This document shows positions 47,501-56,980 of a stretch of 64,000 nucleotides of DNA, piece after piece (positions within the stretch are counted from its first letter, which is position 1; each line of letters opens with the position of its first letter). Both the position numbers and the translations under genes were made by a program. The DNA lies in NCBI GenBank assembly GCA_013399305.1, contig VXAI01000020.1:4186545-4250544 (forward strand), in the 5' to 3' direction. Source of the stretch: Rostratula benghalensis (taxonomy: Eukaryota; Chordata; Aves; Charadriiformes; Rostratulidae). The notes beneath the pieces are model-generated. The model was not told the DNA's origin. It saw only the letters and a list, made by a program, of their open reading frames with translations, and made no database searches.

Positions 47501-50144
47501 ATATACAAACACATATGGAGGAGGAGGAGTGGTAGCTTCTGGTGTTGAAGAAACTACAGGGGTTGGCTACGGCACTGGCACTGGTTATGGAACAGCTGGA
47601 GGAATTTCTGGAGCAGGGGAAGTAAAAGGGTCTGTTGGAGGAACAATAAAAGAGTACCGAGAAGGAGGGGTGAACATGGCCTTCTTAGACAACTACTTCT
47701 CTGAGGTAATTACCTGATCTTCCTTGTGTTATGAGCCTACTGTTAGATTCTCCTCCTGAAGTTACATGGTGGAAATCCAAAATAACTCCACTCAAATTGA
47801 AATTTCCGTGATATAAGACTGGTGTGAGAGCAATGGTGACCTTATTAGTTGGAAAAATTAGGGCACTGATAGTACTGCTTTTGAGCTACTGCCATAGCAG
47901 ATTTGATTGCTCGTTAGCCTTTTTGTAGAACGGATGGATGCACTGCAGGTATGGCTATTAGCAATGAAATTATTTCAGTTTCATAAGTGACCACCAAATG
48001 TATATATTTGCCACCTTTTTCAGCGTATAAGTAGATTATAACTTTGTGAAATTGTTCACACCTACTTCATTGACAGCTTGTTTAATGAAGTGACTTTAAT
48101 CCTTAAAGAACTGTGAACATCAGTTCAATTTCTTTCTTATTTTTATTACCAATTCTATTCCCTAAAAGACTTGTGAACTGCAAGTGACACAAACATGCAG
48201 TTTTGTAACTGGCAACATATTAATTAGCCTTTATATATGGATTTAAAAATTCTATAGAGTTTACATGATTAATGGATTAGTGGGATATACTTTCATAATT
48301 ATCATGAACTGTGAGGCATAAATACTATAACTGCATTATTAAGTCATCAAAATATCAATTAATATATACAGATTGCTGTACTTCAAAATCTAAATAAGAT
48401 TTATTGGATGAATGGACAGAGCAATCCTGAAGCCCTGAGCATCGATTTTTCCCAGACTGCAAGCTCCCTGCCTGGGCTGGGAACACTGCATGTCAATTGT
48501 CTGCCAGCCATAGGCCTCCACAGATTATTCCTCCTCCAGACCATCTCAACCTCCAAACTCTCTACCTCTCCCTTCTAAGCCTCCCCTTCTGTCCTTCCCT
48601 GCTTCCTCCAACCTCACCCCACATTCACTTTAAATTCTTCTCTTTCCTGCCCGATCCCTCTGTGCTGGCCAACACAAACCCCAACTCCATCCTAAATCAG
48701 GGATCTCTATCCTGCTCAAAATGGATTCCCCTCTGGATTCATGAAGCCTTCCTCACCATGGCCAATCCTCTGTCCTGGCCTCTCCGCTGCTCCCCTTGCC
48801 ATCCTGCTTCGCTCCTCTTCCTACTGCTTCATTCAGATATTGCTGCCCAAAGAGTACATTTGTTCCCGTCTCTTTCATTATCTCCCTTAACCCCACAGCC
48901 AGACTCACTGACAACAGACACAATTTGAGATGTGAAGTGTTGGCAGAAACAAGAATAAAACATCAGTAATGTTTGAAAGAACTTTTTTCAAGGTTGCAGA
49001 AATGTTGATGATATAATTTGTCTTGTTGATGTCCTGTTTTTCAAGTCAGCTAAGTTTTACTCTAGTTAGGGAAAACTTACTGTGGTTTGAGTCTTAGTGG
49101 TTAAAAACCTGATAAAAAGTCACTCTGTTCTTCCTTTTTTTTTTTCCTTTCCTGTGTTTTTGCAAACTGCAGAAAGCATTTGTGTATGCAGATGAAGATG
49201 AAGGTCGGCCAGCAAATGACTGCCTATTAATATATGATCATGAAGGAGTTGGTACTCCTGTTGGCTCTGTGGGTTGCTGCAGCTTTATTGGAGAAGATAC
49301 AGACGAAACGTATTTGGATACATTAGGACCAAAATTTAAGACCCTGGCAGAGATCTGCCTGGGAAAAGAGATCGAACCTTTCCCTGATGTCAACCCAACC
49401 TGGCCATGCCTTAACCTCAACTTTCCCAACCCTGAAAGTGATCTAAACCTCCCACCACCTGGAAGCACCATCGTTGTAAATGGATGTGCACCTATGCCTC
49501 CCCCAGTTGGCACCACAACGGTTGTTACCGAAAACACCTACACATCCGGGTCAACTATACAGCCCCCGAGGCCGATGCCGGATCCTTTGCTCCACGGCAA
49601 CATGACGGTGACTGAGACCTACACTTCCGGCTCCCCCTCTCTTTGCGTTGACCCTCTGCGTGCATCCAACGTTGTTGTAACAGAAAGGGTTGTTGGTCCT
49701 GCATCTGCCTCTGATTTGCGGGGCATGCTAGATATTCCTGATCTTGCAGATGGGTCCAACGTGATTGTCACTGAAAGAGTAATCGCCCCCAACTCCCGGC
49801 TCCCAGCCTCTCTGAGCATTCCTGATTTGGTAGATGGGTCGAATGTTGTGGTTACTGAAAGGGTGTTCAGGCCTGCCTCCGGCATGCCAGGCAGCTTAAT
49901 GAATATTCCCTCAGAGTTATCGAACGCCCACAACGTGGTGGTCACCGAGAGGGTAGTATCAGGGTCTGGGATGAGCAGCCTAGGGGGGACAAGCCTAGGG
50001 GGGACAAATCTTGGGGGCCTTAGCAGCACAGGTCAGATGCTCAGCGCTGATTGTCACCTTGGCCAGGCAATGGGTACTGCGTCCCCTGGCACCTCTCGGA
50101 GAAGAGTGACCAAGTACAGCACCGTGCAGTACTCCAGTCAGTAA
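29513..50144 (+). CDS. DSG4: Desmoglein (DSG1/DSG4 group), complete 16-exon coding region
   Basis: A single-pass desmosomal cadherin: Ca-dependent cell adhesion outside, plakoglobin binding inside. Joined coding exons: 29513-29560, 35899-35934, 36379-36507, 37207-37362, 37506-37653, 38551-38714, 38977-39111, 39855-40040, 40219-40478, 41386-41528, 41683-41901, 42693-43127, 45260-45408, 45834-45894, 47497-47705, 49173-50144. All have AG/GT borders and compatible phases, totalling 3450 nt or 1149 residues, a little longer than mammalian DSG1/DSG4. Residues: signal about 1-24, propeptide to RRQKR (44-48), mature start EW (49-50; the Trp is the strand-swap residue), EC1-EC4 to about 490, anchor domain to about 595, linker 601-665, membrane span about 671-694, ICS about 815-890, desmoglein repeats about 939-1093. 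The ectodomain resembles DSG4 and the tail DSG1, so the symbol is approximate. No frameshift or stop interrupts it. Exon borders are read by eye and family comparison, not from transcripts. Confidence 0.93.
32985..33075 (+). mobile_element. Possible ancient amniote interspersed repeat in intron 1
   Basis: GGCCCGGTTCTGTTGCCAGTTACATCAGAATAAATCCAGAATAATTCCATTG-type wording resembles a decayed repeat common in reptiles and birds, in which 'TAAATCTGGAGTAACTCC' recurs. A related trace (CATAAATTTGGAGTAACAG) is at about 45000. The family is not certain. Confidence 0.3.
35899..35934 (+). CDS. DSG4: Desmoglein coding exon 2 (end of signal peptide)
   Basis: A 36-base exon encoding [12 protein letters not shown] (residues 17-28), between a TCTTGCAG acceptor and a GTATTT donor. 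Desmogleins have a 12-codon exon here that ends the signal peptide and starts the propeptide. Signal cleavage probably falls near residue 24. Confidence 0.9.
36379..36507 (+). CDS. DSG4: Desmoglein coding exon 3 (propeptide and start of EC1)
   Basis: Residues 29-71. Contains the propeptide-convertase site RRQKR (44-48) followed by [20 protein letters not shown], the family-typical start of EC1 with the strand-swap Trp. The donor is GTAAGT. The acceptor (CTCTCTGTCAAAG) has a poor pyrimidine tract and the exon itself begins GTAAAAG, so the acceptor is the weakest in the gene. The reading frame and homology still fix it. Confidence 0.92.
37207..37362 (+). CDS. DSG4: Desmoglein coding exon 4 (EC1)
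   Basis: Residues 72-123. Contains the conserved EC1 core [19 protein letters not shown], then [14 protein letters not shown] likely N-glycosylation site lies at N109 (NIT). Acceptor TATTGTAG, donor GTAAGT, both in phase 0. The 52-codon length is usual for the family. Confidence 0.94.
37506..37653 (+). CDS. DSG4: Desmoglein coding exon 5 (end of EC1, start of EC2)
   Basis: Residues 124-172 plus the first base of codon 173. Carries the EC1/EC2 Ca-binding linker DINDN (149-153). The adhesion tripeptide position after Cys126 reads FAK (127-129), where mammalian desmogleins have RAL. Donor GTAAGT, phase 1. Confidence 0.94.
38551..38714 (+). CDS. DSG4: Desmoglein coding exon 6 (EC2)
   Basis: Residues 173-227. 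Begins [20 protein letters not shown], a highly conserved desmoglein EC2 stretch with Ca-ligand acidic residues (DADE), and ends in LDRE. Acceptor TATTTTAG, donor GTAACA. Confidence 0.94.
38977..39111 (+). CDS. DSG4: Desmoglein coding exon 7 (end of EC2)
   Basis: Residues 228-272, 45 codons in phase 0. Contains SDRDGAADG, close to DSG4, and the EC2/EC3 Ca-binding linker DVNDN (260-264). Acceptor TGTGACAG, donor GTAAGT. Confidence 0.94.
39512..39712 (+). mobile_element. CR1 LINE 3' end in desmoglein intron 7
   Basis: Sense CR1 tail: GGAACAGGTTGCCCAGAGAAG, CCATCCCTGGGAGTGTTCAAGG, GAGCAACCTGGTCTGG, then the terminus ACCATTCTATGATTCTGTGA. Same strand as the gene, ending 142 bases before exon 8. 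Confidence 0.92.
39855..40040 (+). CDS. DSG4: Desmoglein coding exon 8 (EC3)
   Basis: Residues 273-334, 62 codons. Reads [20 protein letters not shown] and then [20 protein letters not shown], typical desmoglein EC3. The closest recalled paralogue is DSG4. Acceptor CATTCCAG, donor GTATGG. A CR1 fragment ends about 140 bases before this exon. Confidence 0.94.
40219..40478 (+). CDS. DSG4: Desmoglein coding exon 9 (end of EC3, start of EC4)
   Basis: Residues 335-420 plus two bases of codon 421. The EC3/EC4 linker is degenerate (NVIEPPRF, 377-384) rather than DxNDN, as is usual in desmogleins. [10 protein letters not shown] and [12 protein letters not shown] follow. The donor is GTAAGC at 40479. 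The next intron contains the N gap. Confidence 0.92.
40905..40924. other. Assembly gap of 20 Ns
   Basis: Twenty Ns in desmoglein intron 9. The round number suggests a placeholder, so real missing sequence may be longer. Exons 9 and 10 on either side join in phase 2, so no coding exon need be hidden here. Confidence 0.95.
41386..41528 (+). CDS. DSG4: Desmoglein coding exon 10 (EC4)
   Basis: Residues 421-468 plus one base of codon 469. Reads [20 protein letters not shown], matching the YxxGxDxxxWxxIDxxTGEI pattern of desmoglein EC4. The acceptor (CCAAATACAG) has a weak pyrimidine tract. Donor GTAAGA. Confidence 0.9.
41683..41901 (+). CDS. DSG4: Desmoglein coding exon 11 (end of EC4, anchor domain)
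   Basis: Residues 469-541 plus one base of codon 542. The EC4/anchor linker reads EDTNYNCP (484-491), where related proteins have DINDNCP or DINDYCP, so one Ca-ligand Asp is replaced by Tyr. Acceptor TTTTTGCAG, donor GTAAAT. Confidence 0.92.
42693..43127 (+). CDS. DSG4: Desmoglein coding exon 12 (anchor domain, linker, start of membrane span)
   Basis: Residues 542-686 plus one base of codon 687. Contains an N-glycosylation site at N541 (NAS across the junction), the anchor motif [11 protein letters not shown], and a cysteine pattern CQCDINNYC as in other desmogleins. A long acidic Gly/Tyr-rich linker (601-665) follows, and the first half of the membrane span ends in [11 protein letters not shown]. 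Donor GTAAGT at 43128. Confidence 0.92.
43710..44225 (+). mobile_element. CR1 LINE 3' fragment in desmoglein intron 12
   Basis: Sense CR1 ORF2 C-terminal part: CCCCTCTACTCTGCACTGGT, CATCCAGTTCTGGGCTCCCC, then an open frame reading [20 protein letters not shown] and [14 protein letters not shown]. It stops before the usual octamer terminus, so the 3' end is lost. Confidence 0.9.
45260..45408 (+). CDS. DSG4: Desmoglein coding exon 13 (membrane span, intracellular anchor)
   Basis: Residues 687-736. Completes the membrane span (LIPILMSMS), then DCCGCG, a juxtamembrane cysteine cluster that in desmogleins is palmitoylated. [20 protein letters not shown] is the conserved intracellular anchor. Acceptor CCTGTTAAG is slightly unusual, donor GTCAGT. 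The junction with exon 12 recreates codon 687 (C + TG). Confidence 0.92.
45834..45894 (+). CDS. DSG4: Desmoglein coding exon 14 (cytoplasmic)
   Basis: Residues 737-756 plus one base of codon 757: [20 protein letters not shown]. Matches the short exon of the family that reads D-I/V-SNICAPxTA. Acceptor TTTTCCAG, donor GTAAGC. Confidence 0.9.
46337..46363 (+). repeat. (CCTAG)n short tandem repeat
   Basis: ACCTAGCCTAGCCTAGGCACTAGCCTAG in desmoglein intron 14. A (GGAA)n run follows at about 46496-46511. Confidence 0.75.
47497..47705 (+). CDS. DSG4: Desmoglein coding exon 15 (Gly-rich stretch and start of ICS)
   Basis: Residues 757-826. Begins [16 protein letters not shown], continues in a Gly/Thr/Tyr-rich low-complexity stretch, and ends [14 protein letters not shown], the start of the intracellular catenin-binding segment, very close to DSG4. 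Acceptor GTTTTCAG, donor GTAATT. Confidence 0.93.
48415..48960 (+). other. C/T-rich block in desmoglein intron 15
   Basis: About 500 bases are strongly pyrimidine-rich and GC-richer than the flanking AT-rich intron, especially 48500-48900. The block contains an open frame of 143 codons (48497-48928) of low complexity (Ser/Pro/Leu-rich) and ends with AATAAA at 48954-48959. I do not recognise a known repeat, and the strand bias alone can explain the open frame. It may be a retro-inserted transcript, an LTR piece or simple pyrimidine drift. Confidence 0.45.
49173..50144 (+). CDS. DSG4: Desmoglein terminal coding exon 16 (ICS and desmoglein repeats)
   Basis: Residues 827-1149 and the stop TAA. 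The plakoglobin-binding region ([20 protein letters not shown] to [14 protein letters not shown], residues 831-890) is followed by a Pro-rich linker, then desmoglein-specific repeats with N-x-VTER at residues 969, 992, 1022, 1050 and 1080. Next comes a short SLGGT repeat and a terminal [14 protein letters not shown]. The repeats and terminus match DSG1 much better than DSG4. Acceptor AAACTGCAG. Confidence 0.95.
   Translation, partial: KAFVYADEDEGRPANDCLLIYDHEGVGTPVGSVGCCSFIGEDTDETYLDTLGPKFKTLAEICLGKEIEPFPDVNPTWPCLNLNFPNPESDLNLPPPGSTIVVNGCAPMPPPVGTTTVVTENTYTSGSTIQPPRPMPDPLLHGNMTVTETYTSGSPSLCVDPLRASNVVVTERVVGPASASDLRGMLDIPDLADGSNVIVTERVIAPNSRLPASLSIPDLVDGSNVVVTERVFRPASGMPGSLMNIPSELSNAHNVVVTERVVSGSGMSSLGGTSLGGTNLGGLSSTGQMLSADCHLGQAMGTASPGTSRRRVTKYSTVQYSSQ
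49506..49973 (+). repeat. Desmoglein tail repeats (RUD) within exon 16
   Basis: Five clear units and one weaker leading unit carry the core N-V/M-x-VTE(R/T)-V/Y, spaced 23, 30, 28 and 30 residues apart. In desmogleins the 'repeat unit domain' stabilises the protein at the membrane. Human DSG1 has about five such units and DSG4 fewer, so this count is DSG1-like. Confidence 0.85.
49977..50006 (+). repeat. Perfect 15-bp tandem duplication in coding sequence
   Basis: The unit AGCCTAGGGGGGACA occurs twice in direct succession (49977-49991 and 49992-50006), with a diverged third copy after it. It encodes S-L-G-G-T twice. It keeps the frame and is a candidate coding-length polymorphism. Confidence 0.9.
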
Positions 50145-53100
50145 GGCCTCTGCCAGCACCCCTTCCTGCTGAAATTGCCATTTGCACCAACACTTGTTAG
50201 CTGCCACCCACCAAGAATATTGATATTATTTATAACTAGGAAATAGCGCTAAAGCTTCAGGGATTCCTGCTCCTGTGAGGATCTCCGAAAGGTGCCCAAT
50301 TTCAAGGTCAAATGCAGGACTTTGTCAGTGAAGGGAAAGTTGAAGCTAGCTTGAAATGTATGTCTTTCTCTCCACCTAGGACTGCAAGTGTACAGATTGG
50401 AGAGAGATCTGATTACTGAGCAGAGCAGTGAGAAGGGATCCTTGTGTGCAAACATTATCATCATGACTTAATATCATACAAAAAAGTATTAAAATGCTGT
50501 ACCGCTGAGTGATCCCTCACAATAAGTAGATTTGGGTTAATAGCCCCTAACTGACAAGACAGGAAAAGAATGTAATTAATAATTAGTCAACTCAAGACTA
50601 AACAAGCACTTTCAGATGCATCACTTTACTTTGCATGTAAACCAAGGAGTGCTACAAAATGGCACTTTCAATCATTTCTCCCATCACCAGCAATAGTTAT
50701 AAATAATAATCATATAAACAGGATACATTTTCATTGTCTTCTCAAGTTCTCAGTAAAACAAACATTCTGCCATGGTCTGCCATGTTGTTACTCTCAAAGC
50801 AAGGAGTGTGACCAGCAATTTGCCACAGCCAATGCTGCTGCATTGACACTGTCACCCAGGAAGATGTTGCCTTCATCTTTTCTTCATTATCATTACAGCT
50901 TTACTTAAATCTGAAAGGACTTCAATGACAATCAGGAGCTCTTAGTCAGATTTTCGCACCAAACTATGGCTACCATTTAAGTCTCCAATGTCAGATTCTA
51001 TTAAGAGGGCTATAATATACTGTGCCAGTTCTCTTTTCTCATACTGACAAGAAAAAAAGAGTCTTAGAAGCTTTGTGATGGGGCAGTAAGGATTGTATCA
51101 CTCACACTGCTAGCTGAAGTCCTTCATGAAAAGGAAAAAACACTTGGGAGCAAAATAAATTTGCTAATAAGCAATTTGGAGAATTGTTATTTCATATGTC
51201 AATGTATTTGGCATTGATATTTTTCAAAGTTTATTTGAATGTGTTAATTGAAAAAGTCTTTATGATTCTATAAACGTAATTAAATCTGGCTTGTATTTTC
51301 CCACAAACAGCTCTACTGGACTCTGTTATTCTAATAATACCTTAGCATGGCTTAGAATATGATCTGAAGGAGCAAAATACTGAAATATAGTATCTATCTC
51401 ATTTTACTTCTGTATCATATGTATAGTAACCACAGTGTATGCAACATCTCTTCATTGTAAATACAATACAGTTATACAGAGGGACTAAATTTTTTTTCTA
51501 GACCACCACCTCAATCAGTTTTCCCTCAAATTTTGCTTCTTCAGTGTTGATGGATAGGTTAGTGAAAAGTTTAAGAGTTGTCTGTGAGCCTCCCACTCTC
51601 TAAAACAGAGAAGAAACTTTCAGTTCTGTATCCAGATTAACTCATCTCAGAAAAACTGGATAACAAATTCCTGAGTCTGGTATCAGGAAAAGGCTTTTTA
51701 AAAGATGCTTGTGGAAATGCAGCTAGATCCACTGCCAAAGACAACCTGCAGTGCCCTCTCAGTCAATGCCACAGCCATTAACAGCAGTGATGCTCAGGAG
51801 TCATGACCAAATCCAAAGCTACCTTGAGAAAGGGTCCCTTCCATGGCTTCAAGTTTTTTTTCTGAAGCAACTGCGTGTGCAAGGTGCTCTCCTCATAATA
51901 TCTGATGTACTGCTATTTTTACTTCATTAATGATCTTAAGTATCACTAACATTGCATTGACTTCAGTAGGATGTCTCTCCTATACGTTATGTACCAACCG
52001 TAAGTATGGTTTCTGGAACCATACTTTAAAGAAAAAAAAAATAAGCACTAATATATAAAGCTGAATCCTTTGATATCGTGAGAATTTGTGCTGATATTCA
52101 CTAAAATGTGGACGGACTCTCTTTCATTCTGCTACCTACCTATTTACATAAAAAATCAAATATTTGGAATATGTATGGCTCTGGACATTTAGAAAGCCTA
52201 TGCAATACAGCCAAAGCCCATTAGAGATATTTTTTAATTTAAAAAAAAAAAAAAAAATTATTGTGTAAATATTTCCATAATCAACTTCGGCAAATCAGAA
52301 ATATTTTTCCTAATTGTGCTTCAAAGTAATATCTAGTCTTCAGAAGCACATGTGGAATTCTTTGTGACCCTCTTAAACAGGAATGCTGTGTGAAGTATGA
52401 GTGTCTAAACTATCTGTGGTCTTTTGCATGTTTAGAAATAGAAAGGGGGAAAATTAATAGAAAAAAATATAGCTTTAGGTTATGTAGTGTAGTGGTTGTC
52501 TATTTCTAGTGCTTTTACCAACATTTTAAAGATAAATAGCCTATTACTTAACACAGTTTCTTGAAAGATTTCTAGCATTTTTTAATGTCAATGTCTCACA
52601 TCAAACAGCAGTAATAACATTATCCCTCAGCACTTTTCCAGCACATTTCTGAATATTAATTTCTATTGCTGTCTAATTTTTACAAACTTTCTTAGAATTG
52701 TTTTCTTAGTGAGATGTGGACATTTTGAGGTTACTGCAAACTGTGGAAGAAAAATGTATCTGAGGGTGTGAACAAATACCTGGTTCATTAAAAATTCTGT
52801 GCAAACTCTTTTTTCTAGCTTTATTCTTAAAAAATAGCATATAGGTTAATTCTGACTAACAGACATTAGTTTTGTTTCTTTTACTTCTGTTGTAATTTAG
52901 AAGTCCACTTGCTGTCTACCTTTGACCATGTTGTTTAATAATGAGGAATGAATGGTTTTCAGGAAAGCAAAGCAACTTTGAGTAGGGATATTAATCCTGC
53001 TCTAAACCATTCAAGTAAAAACACTTATTAAATTGTCAGCAATGTGGAACACTGAGTCTATGGCTTTCTCTTTTTTAATTTGGGTTCTGTGGAGAAGGAT

Positions 53101-53524
53101 CCTACAATTTTACACAGACTCACTGAGACCTTGGCAGCATGTAAAGTGTACCACCACAGAAGAGCAGAGCCACAAGCTGCGGGTCTCATTAGACTTCTGT
53201 CTCGGGAACACTGTCTGAATTTGAACGGCACGTTTCAATTAATTTTACTCAGTCCTGATTTTGTGGTAATAAATAAGTTGTTAGCAGCACCTGCTACTTG
53301 AAAAGAACACAGAATTTAAGCAAAAATTTTTGAAAGTTTATTGTTTTGCTTGAATTAACATAACTGGATAATTTAAATGCTCCTCACTATAGAGTAACCA
53401 AATGCATCATTTTCATTCTATTTAAAATGCAATTAATATTACAGATTTTTTGTGTTTTCATAAATAAAAATATTAGATATTTGTTTGTAATTATTTCTGA
53501 ATGGCACTGAAAATATACAATAAA
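50145..53524 (+). other. Probable 3' UTR of the desmoglein gene
   Basis: No ORF or gene is recognised after the stop codon. The stretch is AT-rich with ATTTA-like motifs. Possible AATAAA signals lie at 51154-51159, 53463-53468 and 53519-53524. Desmoglein transcripts commonly have 3' UTRs of a few kb, so the last pair are plausible ends. The true cleavage site cannot be decided from sequence. Confidence 0.4.
53519..53524 (+). terminator. Candidate polyadenylation signal
   Basis: AATAAA in ATACAATAAATGATC, preceded 56 bases upstream by another AATAAA (53463-53468). These are the distal candidates for the desmoglein transcript end; a proximal one is at 51154-51159. Confidence 0.3.
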
Positions 53525-56213
53525 TGATCATTTGGAACATCACAGTTTAAGGAGAGTGGCTCAGGATATTTTTTTTTCCTTTTATCAGTGGAAAATGCAG
53601 TTTCCTTAAAACTGCTACTAAGTGCAGGAAAATTCTAGTATTCATTTTCTTTCAGGAAAAAAAATTAAATTAAATCAAAAGTGTTCATTTAGAAAGTCAG
53701 AGCATCCCAGGGTGAAACAATTTCTTGTATCAAATTGACTATGACACTTTGGTTTATGTTGTCAAGTAGAAACTTGTGTCAGGTTAGAGTACAATTTCCT
53801 CAAGCTATCACTCTCTACTTTGTTTTCTCTCCTTAGACAGACTGTTCCGTGATAGATACCCTTCTGTCCTGCAACCCTGAGTGCTTCAGAGGAGCTATAG
53901 ATTAACACTGGAGTACAAGCTACAGAGAAGAGATAGAGTAAAAGAGATTTGAATCACAGCATTTGGGCAGCGCAGGAACTGCAGGTCAATCTGAGTTGAG
54001 TCAATCAGTGCATACAGGTCAATCTGAATTGAGCCAAAAGAAACCCACTTTGGTTCTAAAAGTAAAAAGTGTACCTTTGTCAGTTCTGAATCAAATTTCT
54101 TTCAAACCTTCCAGGCCAGTATTCATGATAATAATGATATTTTGTACAAAGTTTTTCAAAAGGGTTATTTGAATGCAGTAAATACTGCTTTTAAAAAGAA
54201 AATAATATATTTACTTCTAAGTTTAATTTGTCATTTTATTATGCCTTAACATTTTGACATTCTTTTTCTCCGAATTTCACACAACATGATTTTTGGCACT
54301 CATGTATATCTCAGATAATGATTTAAATATTTTTGGAGGAAGTTAGGTTAAGTTAGTTGTCCATCTTCCCATTTATAGCAATGATATTGATGTTAGTCTG
54401 TTGACACTGCTAACTCCAGTGCAACAAAGATAATTTATCATTTCTGTTCTGCATATTTAGAACCTGTTTAAGTGGAAATAATGCAAAATTAGGTTAAACA
54501 AAACAATTGGTTATACCCAAATAACTTTTGTAGAAATTTACAGGAGGACATGTGCAAGTCAAAAATGGGTCAGTAGACATGAAGTTCTTTCAAATTCCAA
54601 GTGCACTGAAATTTTACAAAAAGGAGAACAATGGCAAAATTACAATTGTTGACAGTTTCAGATGCACTTTTGCATAATGACAAATCTGTCATATTTTCCC
54701 TATTGTGACCAGTAGTTTAATAGCATCTTGTAATTCAAGAGACAGCACAATAAGGTATGAAACGGAAAAGTCATGAAAAGCCCATTTAGGAAACCAAAGC
54801 TGCTTAACTGACATCTATCACATATCCTGCCTTTTGGTATTTGTCGTACAATGCTAGGCCTACCTGCAAATTTAGTTAGCTGCACTGTTCAGCCCTTTTA
54901 GTTTTCCTATTTTTAGGAAAGCTCTAAAAACTACATTAAAATACATATATTACAGGCTTTTTTTCTGACTTGTTCATTAAAATGCAATTCAAGCCAGTCA
55001 AAATCTAGGTAAAATAAATAGTAATCTTGTACCTGCAGACCTTGATCTTACAGTGATGCAGTACCAAACTCTGGGTGAGGGTCTGTCCATGTGCCAGTCA
55101 ATGCAGGCTCAGGTTGCCAGGGAGGAAAATCATCTTGCCACATGGACTAGGACTCAAGAGACAAAGATCTCCCCAGGACTCCTTATAAGACCTTGGTAAG
55201 TTGTTTAATTTTTCCTAATCTTCAATAAATTGTCTTTGAAAATGGGAATGACAACTTATTCTCTTCCCCTTAGGAATATGATTATAAATTCATCACCATT
55301 TATAAGATGCTCAGGTGTTAAGGTAATATGTTTTGGTAATATACGTACATTGACAGCAATGTGTCTGTAGCACGCATGCACAAGACTCTTCTTAAGCCTC
55401 TCATACTGCATGTCTATTGAAATGAATGCCATATGACTGTAAAATCCACTCTAGATTAATTATTCATATATAAATAGTAAAATAACAGCAATTGGACATG
55501 CAAAAGTTATTAATAATAGCAGGAAAGCTATGCTTTTCTTGTGGTTCTTTTTCTTCTGGATATGTAAATTTGATTTTTATCCCCTTGATTTCATTAGTTA
55601 ATATATTACTGAATTAAAACGGCCATAGTGGGCTGTAGGTCTGTAGGTGCACCATGAAGAGGCTTAGAAAGGGACTAGAGAAATTCATGTGTAACAGGTC
55701 TATAAATACAAACTAAATAGCCTTGCCTGGATGAGTACTAGGGATGGACTGCAAACAACGGCCAGGCTTGCACACACTTTTTAAATAGCATCTGCCATTG
55801 CCATTGTCAGAGACAGAATGAAAAGCAACACACTCATTTTTCTTCCAAGTCTTATCAGTTATGCTCCATTGTCATGCGGAGCGTGCTTGCAATTTTATTA
55901 CACCCAAGTTCAGAGTCTAATCTGAAAACTCAGCAGGAGTATTGCCAGTGATGGCAAATAGCTTGCTTTATCATCTTTGAAAAGTGACCTAATATCAGTT
56001 CTAGAAGATTGTCTGGGATTTACATTTTTTACAGAGAGATCATCTGAAATAGGCAAGTCTTAATGGAAAGTTGTCCATCTTAACCAGTATAGTTTGCACT
56101 GTCTCACATTCATAGCTCTGTAACCAGTAAGAAAAAAATTAATGCAGCCTCTGGGTCATTTGGGATATTTTGCCATTTGTCATCAAAATCAGAACATATT
56201 TTAATTCAATAGA
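53525..56213. other. Intergenic; no gene recognised
   Basis: AT-rich, holding the MIR-like remnant and an imperfect direct repeat (CAGGTCAATCTGAGTTGAG near 53981 and ACAGGTCAATCTGAATTGAG near 54014). No coding signal. Confidence 0.55.
55135..55265 (+). mobile_element. MIR-like SINE remnant
   Basis: ACCTTGGTAAGTTGTTTAATT, then TTCCTAATCTTCAATAAATTG, then AAAATGGGAATGACAACTT. This follows the MIR core pattern (CTTGGGCAAGTCACTTAAC, CTCAGTTTCCTCATCTG, TAAAATGGGAATAAT) with heavy divergence. Confidence 0.5.
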
Positions 56214-56980
56214 ATATCAGTGGTCTCAAGGTCAAATCACGCCTGACAGATTTGGTGGCCTTTTACAATATTGACACAGTATTGGTAGACAAGGGCAGGG
56301 CAACAGACATCTTCTACCTGGACTTATGCAAAACATTCAACACTGGCCCATGTGACATCCTGGTCTCAAAATTGGAAGGTCATGGATTTGAGAGGTGGAC
56401 CACATGGTGGATAAGGAACTGGCTGAATGGCCATGCAAAGGGTTGTGGTCAATGGCTAAGTGGTGGTCAGTAATAAGTGGTGTTCCTCAGGGGTCGGTGC
56501 TGGGACCAGTGCTGTTGTGCTGTTTAAGATCTTTGTCAGAGACATGGACAATGGAATTAAGTGCACTCTCAGCAAGGTTGCTGATGACACCAAGCTGTGT
56601 GGCGTGGGTGACATGCTGGAGGGAAGGGATGCCATTCAGAGGGACCTGGACAGGCTGAAGAGGTGGGCTTGTGCAAACTCCACGAAGTTCAACCAAGCCA
56701 AGTGCAGGGTCCTGCCAACGTCCTGGGACGTGGCAATCCCAAGCACAAATACAGGTTTGGCAGACAATGGCTGAAAGGCAGCCCTGAGGAGAAAGAGTTG
56801 GGGGTGTTGGTGGAGATGAAGCTCAACACGAACCAGCAGTGCACACTGGCCACCCAGAAAGCCAACAGCATCCTGGGCTGCATCAAGAGAAGTGTGGCCA
56901 GCAGGTCGTGGGAGGTGATTCTACCCCTCTACTCTGCTCTCGTGAGACCCCACACAACTAATTGCACTATATTCCAGAAT
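56214..56980 (+). mobile_element. CR1 LINE ORF2 fragment
   Basis: Sense reverse-transcriptase remnants across frames: [13 protein letters not shown] (the YLDFSKAFDT block), SGVPQGSVLGPVL (57 bases later in another frame), MDNGIKCTLSKVADDTKL (the ADDTKL active-site block), KELGVLV and TNCTIFQ. Frames shift, so it is dead. Both ends are truncated. Confidence 0.92.

Noticed and set aside
49619..50029. 136-codon minus-strand frame with repeated TLSVTTT
   Set aside because: Antisense shadow of the VVTERV repeats in exon 16.
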